Assembly: GCF_029873635.1 (NCBI RefSeq)
Contig: NC_080420.1
Location: 29,875,032 to 29,939,031 of the forward strand
From: Malania oleifera
Lineage: Eukaryota; Streptophyta; Magnoliopsida; Santalales; Ximeniaceae
Length of the DNA stretch: 64,000 nucleotides
Reading direction: 5' to 3'
The notes below the pieces were generated by a model, which did no database searches, had not been told where the DNA came from, and saw only the letters and a program-made list of their open reading frames with translations. Every line of letters begins with the position of its first letter. Within the stretch, counting starts at the first letter, position 1. This document shows, piece after piece, positions 44,214 through 55,619 of this stretch. The position numbers and the translations under genes are program-made.

Positions 44214-46531
44214 TGAAATTAGGAATAACTTCCCAAGAGGGGGGTGAATTGGCTTTTTAAAACTTTCTCTTTAATTCTTTTAAAGTCCTTAACTTCTTTT
44301 AATATTTAACCAATTCTTTGACTTGTTTATTTATTTTGTTAATCAAACAAGAACTTGGTTTCTTTTGAACAATCAATCAACAATACAATTAAACATTCAA
44401 TCTTCAACCACACTTTGAAAGTAAAAACAATCAAACAATTAATCACAATTTCCAAACCAATACAACCACAATTTATTTACCAAATGCAGCACTATTAGAT
44501 TGATGAAATCATTCAAGATTTAAGATTCTTGGAATATAAAATAAATCTTTATATCATCCAATCACAATCAATATAATATATGTAACTTTCAGCTTTTGAT
44601 GTTTTCAGCCCTGTGGTGAATGTGAGTTTTGAACAAAGCCCTGTATATATGAAATTTCTTCTTCAATATGATGTTCAATATAAAATTCAATTACTCTTTC
44701 CAAACTTCAGAATTCAAATAAACTCTTAAGTTAATTTATCTTTGGGGTGTTTAGCCAAGTAACGTACTCCCGTATGGTTTCCGCAAAGAATGGTTCAACA
44801 AACGTACTCTCTTTTGGTTTCCACAACCCAAATCAAAATCAAACTTTAAGTTTGTTTGATTTCCAAATATAAGTAGTTTATATGATTTTAAATTTAAACC
44901 ATCCACACAATTTAAAAATGTACTGAAAATAAAGAATAAGGAAAGAGAGAGTGAGATGGAAATTTTTACGAGGTTCGTCTTATACCTAGCCTACGTCCTC
45001 GTCTTTGACAAACCACCAAAGGATTCACTAAACATGTTCCTTTAATGAGCGGAACAAACCTTTACAACAGTCCTTGGTTAAGGCTAGAGCCCGCCTTCTC
45101 CAAACGATATCCCCTCATCTGGTCACTCCTTAATTAGGCTAGAGCCCGCCTCTCTAAGCAGTATCCCCTTGCTTAGCCAACGATCCAAATAATCCTTGGA
45201 ATCGTCAATCTACAAGAAATAAATCAAATAGATGTGTACAAGAACTTGCTCCTCAAAGAGTTGGTTAGTACAACAATTACAGAACAACTAATATACTTCA
45301 AAGTAAACAGCAATATGGAAATTAACTTGAAGTTTAATGAAGTATATCACCGATTAATTCTTTCAATGATTGAAAGATTTAAAATTTGTACCACAATTCC
45401 GGTGGAAGAAGATCAACAACAACTCAGTTGAATTCATACACAATATGTGAGCTTAAGAGCAAAAGAGAGCCTTGAGAATTTGAGAGCAAATTGAGAGAGA
45501 CTTTGAATTTTTTTCAGAATTTGAATTCTTGGTGTATTGATTCAATGATCTTTAAGGCTTATTTATAGACTTTAAAAGGTATATAACTTGGTCCCCAAGT
45601 GACTTGGAGCATCCCCCAAGTTTTCACAAAGTTTGAGCCCCAAACAAACCATTTAAAAAATGTTTCCGTTAAGGTTTTTTTTTAAAATCTGTTCGTGAAA
45701 GTCGCCTCCCCCAATCCACCAGTCTCCTACCATGTTATTTTTAAAGGAGCAGCAAAGGCAATAGAGTGGCAGTCGCATGCCAGGACATTGTTAGTCACCT
45801 AGCTTGACCACCCAGGCACCTGTCCTAGTTCAGGCAGTCTACTGGTTACTGTTAGCTTCGAGTACCCTTATGTTTTTCGGTCATAACCTTTTTTGTGTAA
45901 CTCCAAATTTGATGATCTTGGTGTCAAATGAAATCTAAAAAGACATTCTAAAACTTTAATTTTGAACACTTTTTAAAATAAAGAGATTTTGATAACTAAA
46001 AATAAACCTCAATGCAGATATAGAAAAATTAACAGCATTTGGAAAAACCTCTTTTTGGTGTTTTTCATTCCAAAAATGATTCTAACTTTTTTGAAATAAT
46101 TTTTGACCTTATAAAAATATTTTCCAAGTATGTTAAAAGGTATTTAGGTCTAATAAATTAACTTAAGAGCTTCATGTATCCATATTGAAATTATTTGAAG
46201 TACTTACATGAAATTTCCTATAAACTCCTTCAAATTTCCAATTCTTGAATTCCTTGAGGTCTTTATGCTTGCTTCATCTTTCTTTGAGCTTTCATCAAGT
46301 TCTCTTTAATCCTCATGCTCCCATGATCTTCAAGCTTTATCTTTAAATCCATTTTTGAATCCATGCTTCAAGCTTGATATAAATCATCCTTCTTTGAAAT
46401 ATAAGCTTTCATGAATTCTTTAACCTTGGATTCATCATTGAGTCCTAAAAATACATCATTTAAATAAAGTATATTAAGTTTTACTTGTTTTTTAACATCA
46501 AAACAAGATGTTAAGCCTTGTAAGGCCAACA
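44214..46531 (-). mobile_element. Solo LTR, same family as 17615-19756
   Basis: About 2.3 kb, minus strand: LTR start TGTTGGCCTTACAAGG at 46531, end ...CTAATTTCA at 44214. It matches 17615-19756 in the G-run end, the AACGTACT...TTTCCGCAA block, the tRNA-like GAGGTTCG.CTTATACC.AGCCTACGTCCTC segment and the last 60 bases. Flanking GCACC (44209-44213) and ACACC (46532-46536) look like a 5-bp target duplication with one change. Confidence 0.8.
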
Positions 46532-47356
46532 ACACCATTCTTGGGATAAGATAAACTCACACACTCTCTCCCTCTCTTCAATTTCTCCCCAATATTCAGT
46601 CAAATTAACAACCAAAAACCACCACAGGGTCCTAACTTCAATCCTCGTCAATTTAATCGAAGCAGATTTTTGATTTGGGGATCCTAGGCACTACTCCAAG
46701 GCTAAGGTGAGGAGTACAAATTATGACTTTTGTTTTTTAAAAATTAACCAATTAAATTGGAGAGGATGGGTATTTGGATATTAGATTGGTTGTTATTTCA
46801 TAATTTAATCGGTTATTTGGAGTATGTGGGCTTAGGAAATGTTAAAATAATTATTATTCTGAGGTTGAGCTAATTAAACTAGGGTTTATGACTATAGGAC
46901 TTTGTGCGTACGCCGCAGGCACTGTTATGGGATTCCTGCAGGCATTTCTTCAGGAAACAGGTAAATGAAATAAATTAGGTCAGCTTATTTTCTAAAGCTT
47001 AACTTTTTAAAACTGATATTTTAAGTATTGAAATGTTATACGTGATTTTCTGAATGCTTAGGCATATGGGAATTTTGGATTATTATAGTTATAAGTATAT
47101 TTGTGAGAAACAGGTATTTTGGGATTGAGTAAAACTCTGGAGTTTACTATACCATTATTTTTAACAATATAGTTATCCCATGCAAATTTTGTATTATGAA
47201 TTATTATTCAAATTGTGTGGCATGAGAATAAATATTTTTACTGTGTATATAAGTATGTCAAATTATGTTATGATTGCACAGAACAAGCATAGTTTGATAA
47301 CAATTTTAGAAGGTTATGAATATTACAAAAATTACGATATTGTTTAGTATATTATG

Positions 47357-47460
47357 ACAGTATAGTCGGTCCAATGTCGTGATCAGTACACCTGACCTAA
47401 TGTCATGATAGTATAGCCGGCCTAGTGTCGTGATCAGTATAGCCGAGCCAGTGTTGTGAT
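47357..47460. repeat. Four-copy 25-26-bp tandem repeat
   Basis: Units like CAGTATAGCCGGCCTAGTGTCGTGAT repeated four times with a few changes each. Confidence 0.8.
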
Positions 47461-47860
47461 CAGTTGTGATATAATAATATTTTATACAGAGATACAATAT
47501 GATAAAATTTAATAGAGTTATAGAAAGTGTTCAATACAAAGCATTAGCATGACAGTGTTTTTATATACAAGAGTTGTGGAATGATAGATTGTTATATTTA
47601 TGCGGATGATTGGAAAATTGTAGCTTGACCACTTACGAATACATTTACAAACACTTACCTTACACACAAATTATATAACCTAAATCATACAAATTATAAA
47701 ACATCAAACATATAATCTTAAACTATGAAACATGTAATAACAATAATGATAACGCACAAATTACGCTTAGGACAACCCAAATTGCAAATATAACTACACG
47801 ACAAAAACGCTCACCAAAACATAATGTTGTTCACCATGGTAGTAGTACCAATGGCAGGTC

Positions 47861-48093
47861 TAAGGGACGGCAGTACGAAACGCCTCAATCATACAGAAAA
47901 TGTTTGATATGAATCATGGTATATGTATGTGATGAATCTGAATAACTGATTGAGGGACGACGATACGAAACACCTCAATCATGCAGAAAATGTTGATATG
48001 TATCATAGCAAATGTATGTGATTAATTTGTGGATTGAATATGAATGGCTGATTGGGGGACGGCGATACGAAACACCCCAATCTCAGCAATTGA
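47861..48093. repeat. ~90-100-bp tandem repeat, about 2.4 copies
   Basis: Units start GGGACGGCGATACGAAACACC at about 47864, 47953 and 48056. The first two continue with CTCAATCAT.CAGAAAATG and AT.TATCAT segments; the third is partial. Confidence 0.8.
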
Positions 48094-48847
48094 TTTATAC
48101 GTGTACACATCATGTGACTTGTAATTTATATATATAGGGCTTTTAAACTGAGTTATGAACTAAAAAAGAATATGCAATATGAAATTGTACAGGTATGATT
48201 ACAATTTAAATTGCTATGTCATTTTAGTAATTAAGAGATGAATCATAGGTTTATATATATAGACTCATTGCCACACACTGGCACTAATTTATTTCGTCTT
48301 ACTAAGAGGTGTCTTACCCCATTAATATTTAAAGACTTCAAGATCACCACGTGCCCAGACCCAAGAGCTCAGGGATGGGGTGTAGATATTACAGATAGGG
48401 TAAGTGTTAGTCTGGATCTGTGCATATTAATGTTAAGAGTTTTCGATTATAGTTATGTTTGAGGAGATGGTATAATGGTTGAGAGGTAGTGCTCTGGTAT
48501 GTACAGTTATGGATAGGTCTATTTTTGCTTTCGCGGGCAGTGAAAGTTACCAAGATCGCTTTTTAGAGTTTTCTAACAAAATTTATGCTCCAAACACTGA
48601 AGGGTGTTCAGGAAATTTCAGAGGTGCATAACTAATGTTTTAAACTCAACCAGGACCAAGCTTTAAAAAGATTACAACACTAATATAATTTAAAACTTGT
48701 CTCATATAAAAATACATTTGAGTATAGGATATTTTCACAAAATTTATTGTATACTATGAAAACTCATAAGTATGGAATTTATAACTTGGGGAAATCCTTT
48801 ATACTCTTTAAATTAGTAGTTTATGCAATTGCTTAACTCTTTGTTTT

Positions 48848-49166
48848 TTTGATAGCCTGCGGAAGAAAGGTTTAAAAAATGATTAGATGTTACTATCCAT
48901 ATCAACAAGGTGCACCTTTCTTTTTGAGAGTCTTCCCATAAGAACTCCACGGTTAAGTGTGCTTGGCTTGGAGTAATCTTGGGATGAGTGACCTTCTGGG
49001 AAGTTTTCTTAGGAAGTGTATGAGTGAGGACAAAACACACTAAAAATGACATGTGTTGTTATGTGAGGCTAGTCATTAGTCCGATAATGTTTGCCCCCTA
49101 TTGTCTGGTCTAAGTGGAGGAGGTGAGACACAGTGCTCCCTAGAAGACCCAGGTTGGGGCATTACA
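48848..49166 (+). mobile_element. Cassandra LTR 1
   Basis: 319 bp, ending ...GGGGCATTACA. The 5S-like segment at about 48934-49010 includes GTTAAGTGTGCTTGG (A box-like), GATGAGTGACC (intermediate element-like) and TTCTGGGAAGT (C box-like). It holds about 30 bases near 49040-49070 that LTR 2 lacks. Confidence 0.85.
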
Positions 49167-49275
49167 AATGTTATCAAAGCAATTACCCAGTTGGAAGTGT
49201 GATGAGATTCACATTGCTTGGGTTTGGAAATGTCGGTTCGCAATAAGGACATTGTGTTCTGTAAGTGGGGGAGAA
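49167..49275 (+). mobile_element. Cassandra internal domain 1
   Basis: 109 bp: primer site TGTTATCAAAGC at 49169-49180 (compare TGGTATCAGAGC), non-coding middle, polypurine tract AAGTGGGGGAGAA just before the next LTR. Confidence 0.8.
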
Positions 49276-49568
49276 TGTGATATCCCATGCAAGAAAAGTT
49301 TTAAAAAGGATTAGATGTTGCTACGTATATCAACAAGGTGCACTTTTCTTTCGAGAGCCTTCCCATAAGAACTCCTTGGTTAAGCATGTTTGGCTTGGAG
49401 TAATCTTGGGATAGGTGACCTTCTACTAAGTTTTCTCAGGAAGTGTGTGGGTGAGGACAAAACACACTAGCCAGTCATTAGTCCAATAAGGTTCGCCCCC
49501 TATTGTCAGGTCCAAGTGGAGGAGGAGAGACACAGTGCTCCTTGGCAGACCCAGGTTGGGGCGTTACA
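49276..49568 (+). mobile_element. Cassandra LTR 2
   Basis: 293 bp, TGTGATATCCCATG to GGGGCGTTACA. The 5S-like segment spans about 49362-49440 (TAAGCATGTTTGG; GATAGGTGACC). Confidence 0.85.
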
Positions 49569-49677
49569 AATGTTAGCAGAGGAATTACCCAACTAGAAGT
49601 GTGATGAGATTCACATCGCCTAAGTTTGGAAATGTTGATTCGCAACGAGGACGTTGCGTTCTGTAAGTGGGGGAGAA
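49569..49677 (+). mobile_element. Cassandra internal domain 2
   Basis: 109 bp, same layout as internal domain 1, with primer site TGTTAGCAGAGG and polypurine tract GTAAGTGGGGGAGAA. Confidence 0.8.
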
Positions 49678-49785
49678 TGTGATACCCAATGGAAGAAAAG
49701 TTTTAAAAATGATTAGATGTTACTACGCATATAATTTAGTAAGGTGCACCTTTCTTTTCGAGAGTCTTCCCATAAGAACTCCACG
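49678..49785 (+). mobile_element. Cassandra LTR 3, first part
   Basis: Starts TGTGATACCC and runs to CCCATAAGAACTCCACG inside the 5S-like segment, where the Copia element begins. Continues at 61900. Confidence 0.85.
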
Positions 49786-51287
49786 TGTTGAATTAGATGT
49801 AATCCTAAGAGGGGGGGTGAATTAGGTATTTAAAAATTCTTTGACACTTATTTACCTCTTAAATCCTTCTTATATATTTACTAATGAATTCTTGTTACTC
49901 AATTACTTATGTGTAAGGTTATCCAACCTAAACATGCAATATACACAATTTAAGTGCAGTGCTAAAAATAAAGAGTAAAGGGAAGAGAGAGGACAAACAC
50001 GGTTTTACGAGGTTCAGCCAACTTGGCCTACATCCTCACCTTGAGCAACCACTCAAGGATTCACTAAATCCTTGCTCCTTAAATTGGGACGGAGCTTCTC
50101 TTACAATCCGCTACTTACAAGAGGCACAGCTCCCTCCTACTCTGCTGCTTACAAGAGATAAAGCTCTTTCCTCGCACATCGGTTCACACAACGAACTGTG
50201 TATACAATAGAATCTAAAAAATAACGCTCAAGACAATGCTTCTAACAAAAGCTTGTGAGTACAATTCAATTTCCTAGCACATTAACATATGATTAAAACT
50301 TGAAGCTCATGAATGTATGAAAAGGCTACAATTGTTTTATGTATGATATGCTCTAACACACAAATCCCTATTTAACCAAAACTCCCAAGTAAAGATATAT
50401 TTAAAATGTTTTGGAGTATACTAGGGTTCTTGGTTCACTTTGCAAAAATGCACAAATATGTTTGATGTGAACTTGTTAATAAAAACTTTGTCTTGAATAT
50501 TAAATCAATCAAAATCACAAAGTTTTTCTTTCAAGTTTTCAATCACAAACTGAGTATATTGTTTTTCAGAAATAATCCCTCAATAGAGTATATAGTTATA
50601 AGTACCAAGGATATTTAATCAAGCATTAATATATCTAAAATATAGATCCTTTATCAAACACACATTTGAATAAAAAACTTTCAATCAATCACACATCCTA
50701 AATCAAGTAAAGATCTTGTTTAGAATAACAATGTATATGTATAGGCACTTTCAAGATCAACCTTTTAATCAAAATAGGTTTTTCAATAATAAGCTCTATG
50801 AACAATATATAAGTATATTTATATACTCTTAAATCAAAAACCAATTAACCGAGCTAACAAACTTTCTCAAGTAATGATCTTTTCAAAAAAAATAATTTTT
50901 ATACGAATATGCACACTCAAGATCAAAACTTTTCTAATGATAATCAAGAGAACGTAATGAGACGAGAAGTTCTTAAGAATAATAACTTGAAAGATCAAAC
51001 CTCAATACTGGATTGAAGTACAGTTGAATGAATGAATTCTCTTTGATTTTTGGAATAGATTTGCCCCAATACAATGAAAGTAGAATGAAGTGCAGACAAT
51101 CAGCTCAAGTTTCTCTACAATCTTGCAATACGATGTGTTCTTCTCTTGTTGTGTATCTTAGCCTAGTTCTAGGGTTTAGATATTCAGTATATATAGTATC
51201 TTACCCTTAGGATTGATCTCAGCCGTTGGATCAAAGAAATAGCTCGCAGGTTCATTTAATAAAAATCACAATATTAAGTTTCCCGCA

Positions 51288-51560
51288 AGTTCAGGCGCCT
51301 GAGGGGTGAAGCCCAGTTGACCGAAGTCATTAACCCTTGAAAAAATTTAGCTTGGAATACAGGGTCAGGCGCCTAAAGAGGGAAGTTCAGGCTCCTGAAG
51401 TGGGTTCAGGCGCCTAAGGTTCCAAGGTCAGGCGACCGAGGCGCCTCGGCCACTTTTTGTGTTTTCCTATTAATTCTTCAAGCTACCGAACTTAATCTTC
51501 AAGCTCCTGAAGAAATTCTTCAGGCTACTGAAGTTTAGTTCAAGCTACCAAAGTCCCCCT
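51288..51560 (-). repeat. U3 motif array (AGGCGCCTGA type), 3' LTR of E
   Basis: Copies of TCAGGCGCCTGAGG, CAGGCGCCTAAAG, CAGGCTCCTGAAG and CAGGCGACCGAGG, then CAAGCTACCGAA-type variants, about 25-30 bases apart. Confidence 0.65.
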
Positions 51561-51890
51561 TTTTTATTTCCTTTTTCTAATTTAAAATGCTTTGTGTTAA
51601 CCTTATTGGTCACTCCCGGTTTTGATTATGACAAATATTCATTGTATCTAATGAGTGTTTGAGGTTTTGTGCAGGAACTAAGAGTGCTAAGATCAAGATG
51701 TGCATAAAGCAAGCAAAGCTTGAAGACCAATTTATAATTCAACATTGTAATATATTTAATTCGTCTGTAATAGTAAATAGGTATTTGGTTTGTAATAAGC
51801 TCACACACATCACATGTATGATTTACTACATAAGCTCAAACAAACCATGAATGAGAAAATGACCATAGAAAGACCTTAGGGTTTTCCTTT

Positions 51891-52485
51891 CGGTCGACCG
51901 ACACCGGACTTTTTCGGTGTCTTCAAATTGGACCCCAAGTGACTCTAGGACACATACATTTACACATATGTTTGTTAGGCACTTGAATAGGGCTTATATG
52001 TTTCGAAATAGGACCGAAATGCACACATGGTGCACTTTCGATCGACCAGCCAAGTCAGTTCATTTTGGCCTAGTCGACCGAAACCTCCCTAGGTCAAAGT
52101 TTAACCATCTAGTCGACCGAACCAGGTAGTTCAAAATGCCCTGGTCGACTGAATCCTCCTGAGGTCAAAAGTTTGACTACCTGATCGACCTAACCAGGTA
52201 GTTCAAAAGGCCCTAGTCGACCGAAACCCCCTGAGGTCAAAAGTTTGACCATTTGGTTTTGTACTTCAATAGTCTGGTCAACCGGAGGGTCCTCAGGAGA
52301 ATTCCCAACGGTCTGGTCGATCGAACCAGGCAGTTCAAAATGGCCTGGTCGACCAAACCTCAGAAAATTGAGGAATCGCCCTCTCCTGGTCGACCGAGCA
52401 TTCATTTCAAAAGTTCCCTGGTCGACCAAAGCATATAAAACTTGGTCAACCGAAACATTTCTGGTCGACCAGACCTCTCAGGTTG
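51891..52485 (+). repeat. U3 motif array (GGTCGACCGAA type), densest in the window
   Basis: About fourteen copies of GGTCGACCGAA or close variants (starting near 51892, 52038, 52071, 52110, 52142, 52182, 52214, 52275, 52314, 52346, 52388, 52429, 52443, 52462). Most steps are 30-42 bases. Ends about 115 bases upstream of the TATA-like box. Confidence 0.8.
52041..52255 (+). repeat. ~71-bp tandem repeat, three copies
   Basis: Units start at about 52041, 52113 and 52184 with TCGACCGAACCAGGTAGTTC and continue with a second motif copy and CTGAGGTCAAAAGTTTGAC. A partial fourth starts near 52319. Confidence 0.75.
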
Positions 52486-54311
52486 CCCTTATTTTTTACC
52501 GCAGTTAATATTTTTTAAACAGGGTTAAAATGCTTTAAATATCATTAAACTTTCCTAATAATACCCAATAGGTCCCCAACGGTCACATTTTCTCACATGC
52601 CTATATATATGAGATCATTTGAGAAAATTAGAGGTGATTAGCCACCTTGATTAGGGAAGAATTCTCTTAAAAATAAAAACCCTATACTACTCATTTTTGT
52701 TACTCAAATCACTCATACTTGCCTTCTATCATTGCCTACATCATTTGTAAGTGGATTGAGTGTGTTTGGAAAGGTTTGCTCTCCTTGTTCTATTTTTCTT
52801 GGCACGATTTTATTTGAGAGCAAAACCTAAGGATTCTTAGGGGACTTTGTTGATAAGTCTATCCTAAGAAGACCTTGTTAGATCTTCCAAACTTGCACCT
52901 TCATTGCAATATCTTGAGAAGATCGTATAGTATTTTGTTTGCAAAATCTTTTCAAAATCATCTTCAAATATCTAGTGTGCTTTATATTGATAAATACATT
53001 TGAAGAGATATTTGTTTGTGTGATAGTGGTCTTTGTAGCAATATTCATTTACTCACATATTATTTTCTAAATACAAAGATTAAATATATTTTGCAAACCA
53101 AGCATATACATCATTTAGTACTTACATGCTTGTGTTATCTTGCTAATTGAAATACTAGAGACTTGACATCTTTGTGTGAACTTATTTGTTGAATATCGTG
53201 TGTTACAAAGATTGCTTCTTTGCCACTCTCACGTACAAATTACACATGTAGAAAATACTTTTGAGAGTTGAACCATTTAGACCACATTGAGCTTACATAT
53301 TGAATCATATTGTGGTGTATGTTATTGCGCGCATTTGGGTACATATCTTCTTTACACGAAAGCACAATCACTTTACCATCTGATTATATACACTTTTGCT
53401 GTATATCCAGGCATGGGCCTGAAGAGGGAGACTAGCCCTGTAATAGTCCCGGATTAGCTTAGACCCAGTTAGGAAAGCTAGGTGCGTCATCCTGTTAAGG
53501 CGTGTAGGTTGAGGTCTGCCCGCTAATTGACCTAGTTAAGGTTGAGGTCAGCCCTGTGTTAATTTGACCTGATTATAAACGGTGTCGCTCCACCCTTAAG
53601 TGAGCTATTAGTGGAATCCTCTGGCTTGCGAGCTAAAGGCGAGGACGTAGGCACAATTGGCCGAACCCCGATAACATATTGTGCGTATTCTTTACAATTC
53701 CCGCAATTTATTTATCGCACGTGTATGTTATGGTGTGAATGATGTGCATGATTTAAATTTCTGCATCACATATTATCTGCACACTTGGAATTGTACAAAA
53801 AGACCCTAGGCTGCAAATATACTGTTGTTTGATTAGGTAAACCTAGGAGAAAAGTTTAAAATTCCAATTCAACCCCCCCCCTTTTCTTGGGAATACACCA
53901 TTTCTAACACTTTGCCCTTTTTCTTGGGCCTTTTATAAAAAATATATTCCATGATTTCAAAAACATTTATAAGTCCATGAACGTTCCCTAATGATATACA
54001 TGAAATGCATGAATCCTAAAATCATTCTAAGTTATGTTGAGCCTCAAATTAAATCATACAAAAATGTAAGTACATGAGTTCTAAATACCCATTCCCAAGA
54101 TGTTCTTGAACTTTTCCGCTTGCATCTTGATTCTCGTACTCTTTGAGTTCCATGGATCTTGCCAAGATTTGTTAGCTTTACTTTGTGACTTCCATGACTC
54201 GTTATCTTTCCATGCATGCTTAATATGGTTCATGTTCATAAACTCAATGCACAGATCAAATACCAAGTGATTTGTCATTATCAAAACAGGATTGGACTTG
54301 TAGAGTCAACA

Positions 54312-54326
54312 ATCTCCCCCTTTTTT
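54312..54326 (-). other. Polypurine tract of element E
   Basis: AAAAAAGGGGGAGAT on the minus strand, directly before the 3' LTR. It primes plus-strand DNA synthesis in LTR retrotransposons. Confidence 0.85.
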
Positions 54327-54859
54327 ATGATGACAAATGCGCGATCAAAAATATATAATGGGTTACACCTAACAAGGCTCCCCCTCAATTAATAAATCAA
54401 ATATTCAATGAATGACAATATGCTCATGTCCATACACAAAGTGTTTAGCCCGAATCCAAATGAAATATGAAATATGCTCATGATGAATATGCTATGCTCA
54501 TAATAAATATGCTCATGATGTTTCAACAATGACATTAACAATGATTTCTCCCCCTTTGTATATCTCACCATTTGCATAACTTCAATAACAATTTTTGCTG
54601 CCGATTTTTCTTTGCTTCCGATTTTTTGTGTGTTATTAGTTTTGCTCCCGATTTTTCTCCCCCTTTTGACATCAACAAAAAGGTGTAAGCTAATAAATCA
54701 TGAGTAAACGTACCCTTATGTTCTTCTCCCCTTAGAAATCTTAAGGTTTTAAATGTATCCAATTGTTGATTAATGCAATACCAAGTGATTATATCGTAAG
54801 TGACGTTGCTCCCCCTGAATTATATCATCTAACATGAATCTAAGCAACCTATCTACTAT

Positions 54860-55598
54860 GCATAAGACGTAATTCATGCCTAATTTGGATAAACCTATCC
54901 TCCGCAAGTGGTTTCGTGAATATATCTGCCCATTATTCATCCGTGCATACAAACTCTAGTGTTACATCCCCTTTTTGTACATGATCACGAAGAAAGTGAT
55001 GTCGTATTTCTATGTGCTTAGTTCATGAATGTATTATGGGATTCTTTGAGATATTTATTGCACTCGTATCATCGCATCTTATACAGATTGTTTTATAACT
55101 TTATCCAAAATCTTTCAGTTGTTGCTTCATGTAAAGTGTTTGAGCACAACAACTACCTGCCGCTATGTATTCAGCCTTAACTGTGGAAAAAGCAACTGAA
55201 TTTTGTTTCTTGGAAAACCAAGAAACCAAGGAGTGTCCTAAGAAATGACAAATACCACTAGTGCTCTTCTTATCCACTTTGCTACCAACAAAATCAACAT
55301 CTAAATAACTAAGAATCTCAAAGGATGTGTACTTAGGATACCATAACCCAATGTCCACGGTTCCTATCAGATATCTAAGTATCCGTTTAACAAGTAGCAA
55401 ATGAGACTCTTTTGGTGCAGACTGAAATCTTGCACATAAACATACGCTAAACCTTATACCTGGTCTACTGGCAGTCAGGTATAACAAGCTACCTATCATT
55501 CCACGATATAGCTTGATGTCTACTGGTATACCTTGCTCATCTTTGTCTAATTTCAATGAAGCACTCAGAGGTGTACCTAGTATTTTTTCGTATTCCAT
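54860..55598 (-). pseudogene. RNase H region of element E
   Basis: Open at 55101-55598. Begins with the end of the reverse transcriptase (YRGMIGSLLYLTASRPGI), then Copia RNase H with YLDVDFVGSKVDKKSTSGIC and the acidic VKAEYIAAGS motif, in the usual spacing. It continues in other frames with a stop at 55098-55100 and decays by about 54860. A 500-bp non-coding stretch follows to the polypurine tract. Joined to the upstream reverse transcriptase only across a frameshift near 55600-55660. Confidence 0.8.
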
Positions 55599-55619
55599 AT
55601 TAAAATTTTTAAGTAAGTC

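Larger units (their letters stand above)
43856..48842. mobile_element. Possible Ty3/Gypsy LTR-derived region
   Basis: Non-coding DNA on both sides of the solo LTR 44214-46531. The block at 48262-48315 (CACTGGCACTAATTTATTTCGTCTTAC, then AAGAGGTGTCTTACC) is related to 8805-8850, and GATCCTAGGCACTACTCC at 46680 also has the look of plant Gypsy LTRs. It includes two tandem-repeat arrays. No gag or pol. Class is tentative. Confidence 0.35.
51595..53909 (+). mobile_element. Solo LTR nested in the 3' LTR of element E (CTTTG target duplication)
   Basis: 2315 bp, TGTTAACC to ...TTTCTAACA, flanked by CTTTG at 51590-51594 and 53910-53914. The other LTR of element E has the empty site with a single CTTTG at 61493-61497, which proves the insertion. 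A TATA-like CCTATATATATGAG lies near 52601; a C-run near 53873 precedes the end. No internal region remains. Confidence 0.95.
49786..54311 (-). mobile_element. 3' LTR of element E, split
   Basis: 49786-51594 and 53915-54311 form one LTR of about 2206 bp once the nested solo LTR is removed. Starts (plus strand) TGTTGAATTAGATG, ends ...GAGTCAACA. Confidence 0.9.

Noticed and set aside
48934..49010. A 5S rRNA gene
   Set aside because: Only the middle and 3' part of 5S is recognisable, with many substitutions, and it lies inside repeated LTR units with primer sites and polypurine tracts. It is a Cassandra LTR component.
52190..52508. Repetitive proteins on both strands with VDRT/WSTK-like repeats
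   Set aside because: They are translations of the GTCGACC motif array in a solo LTR. Frames are open on both strands because the repeat lacks stops.
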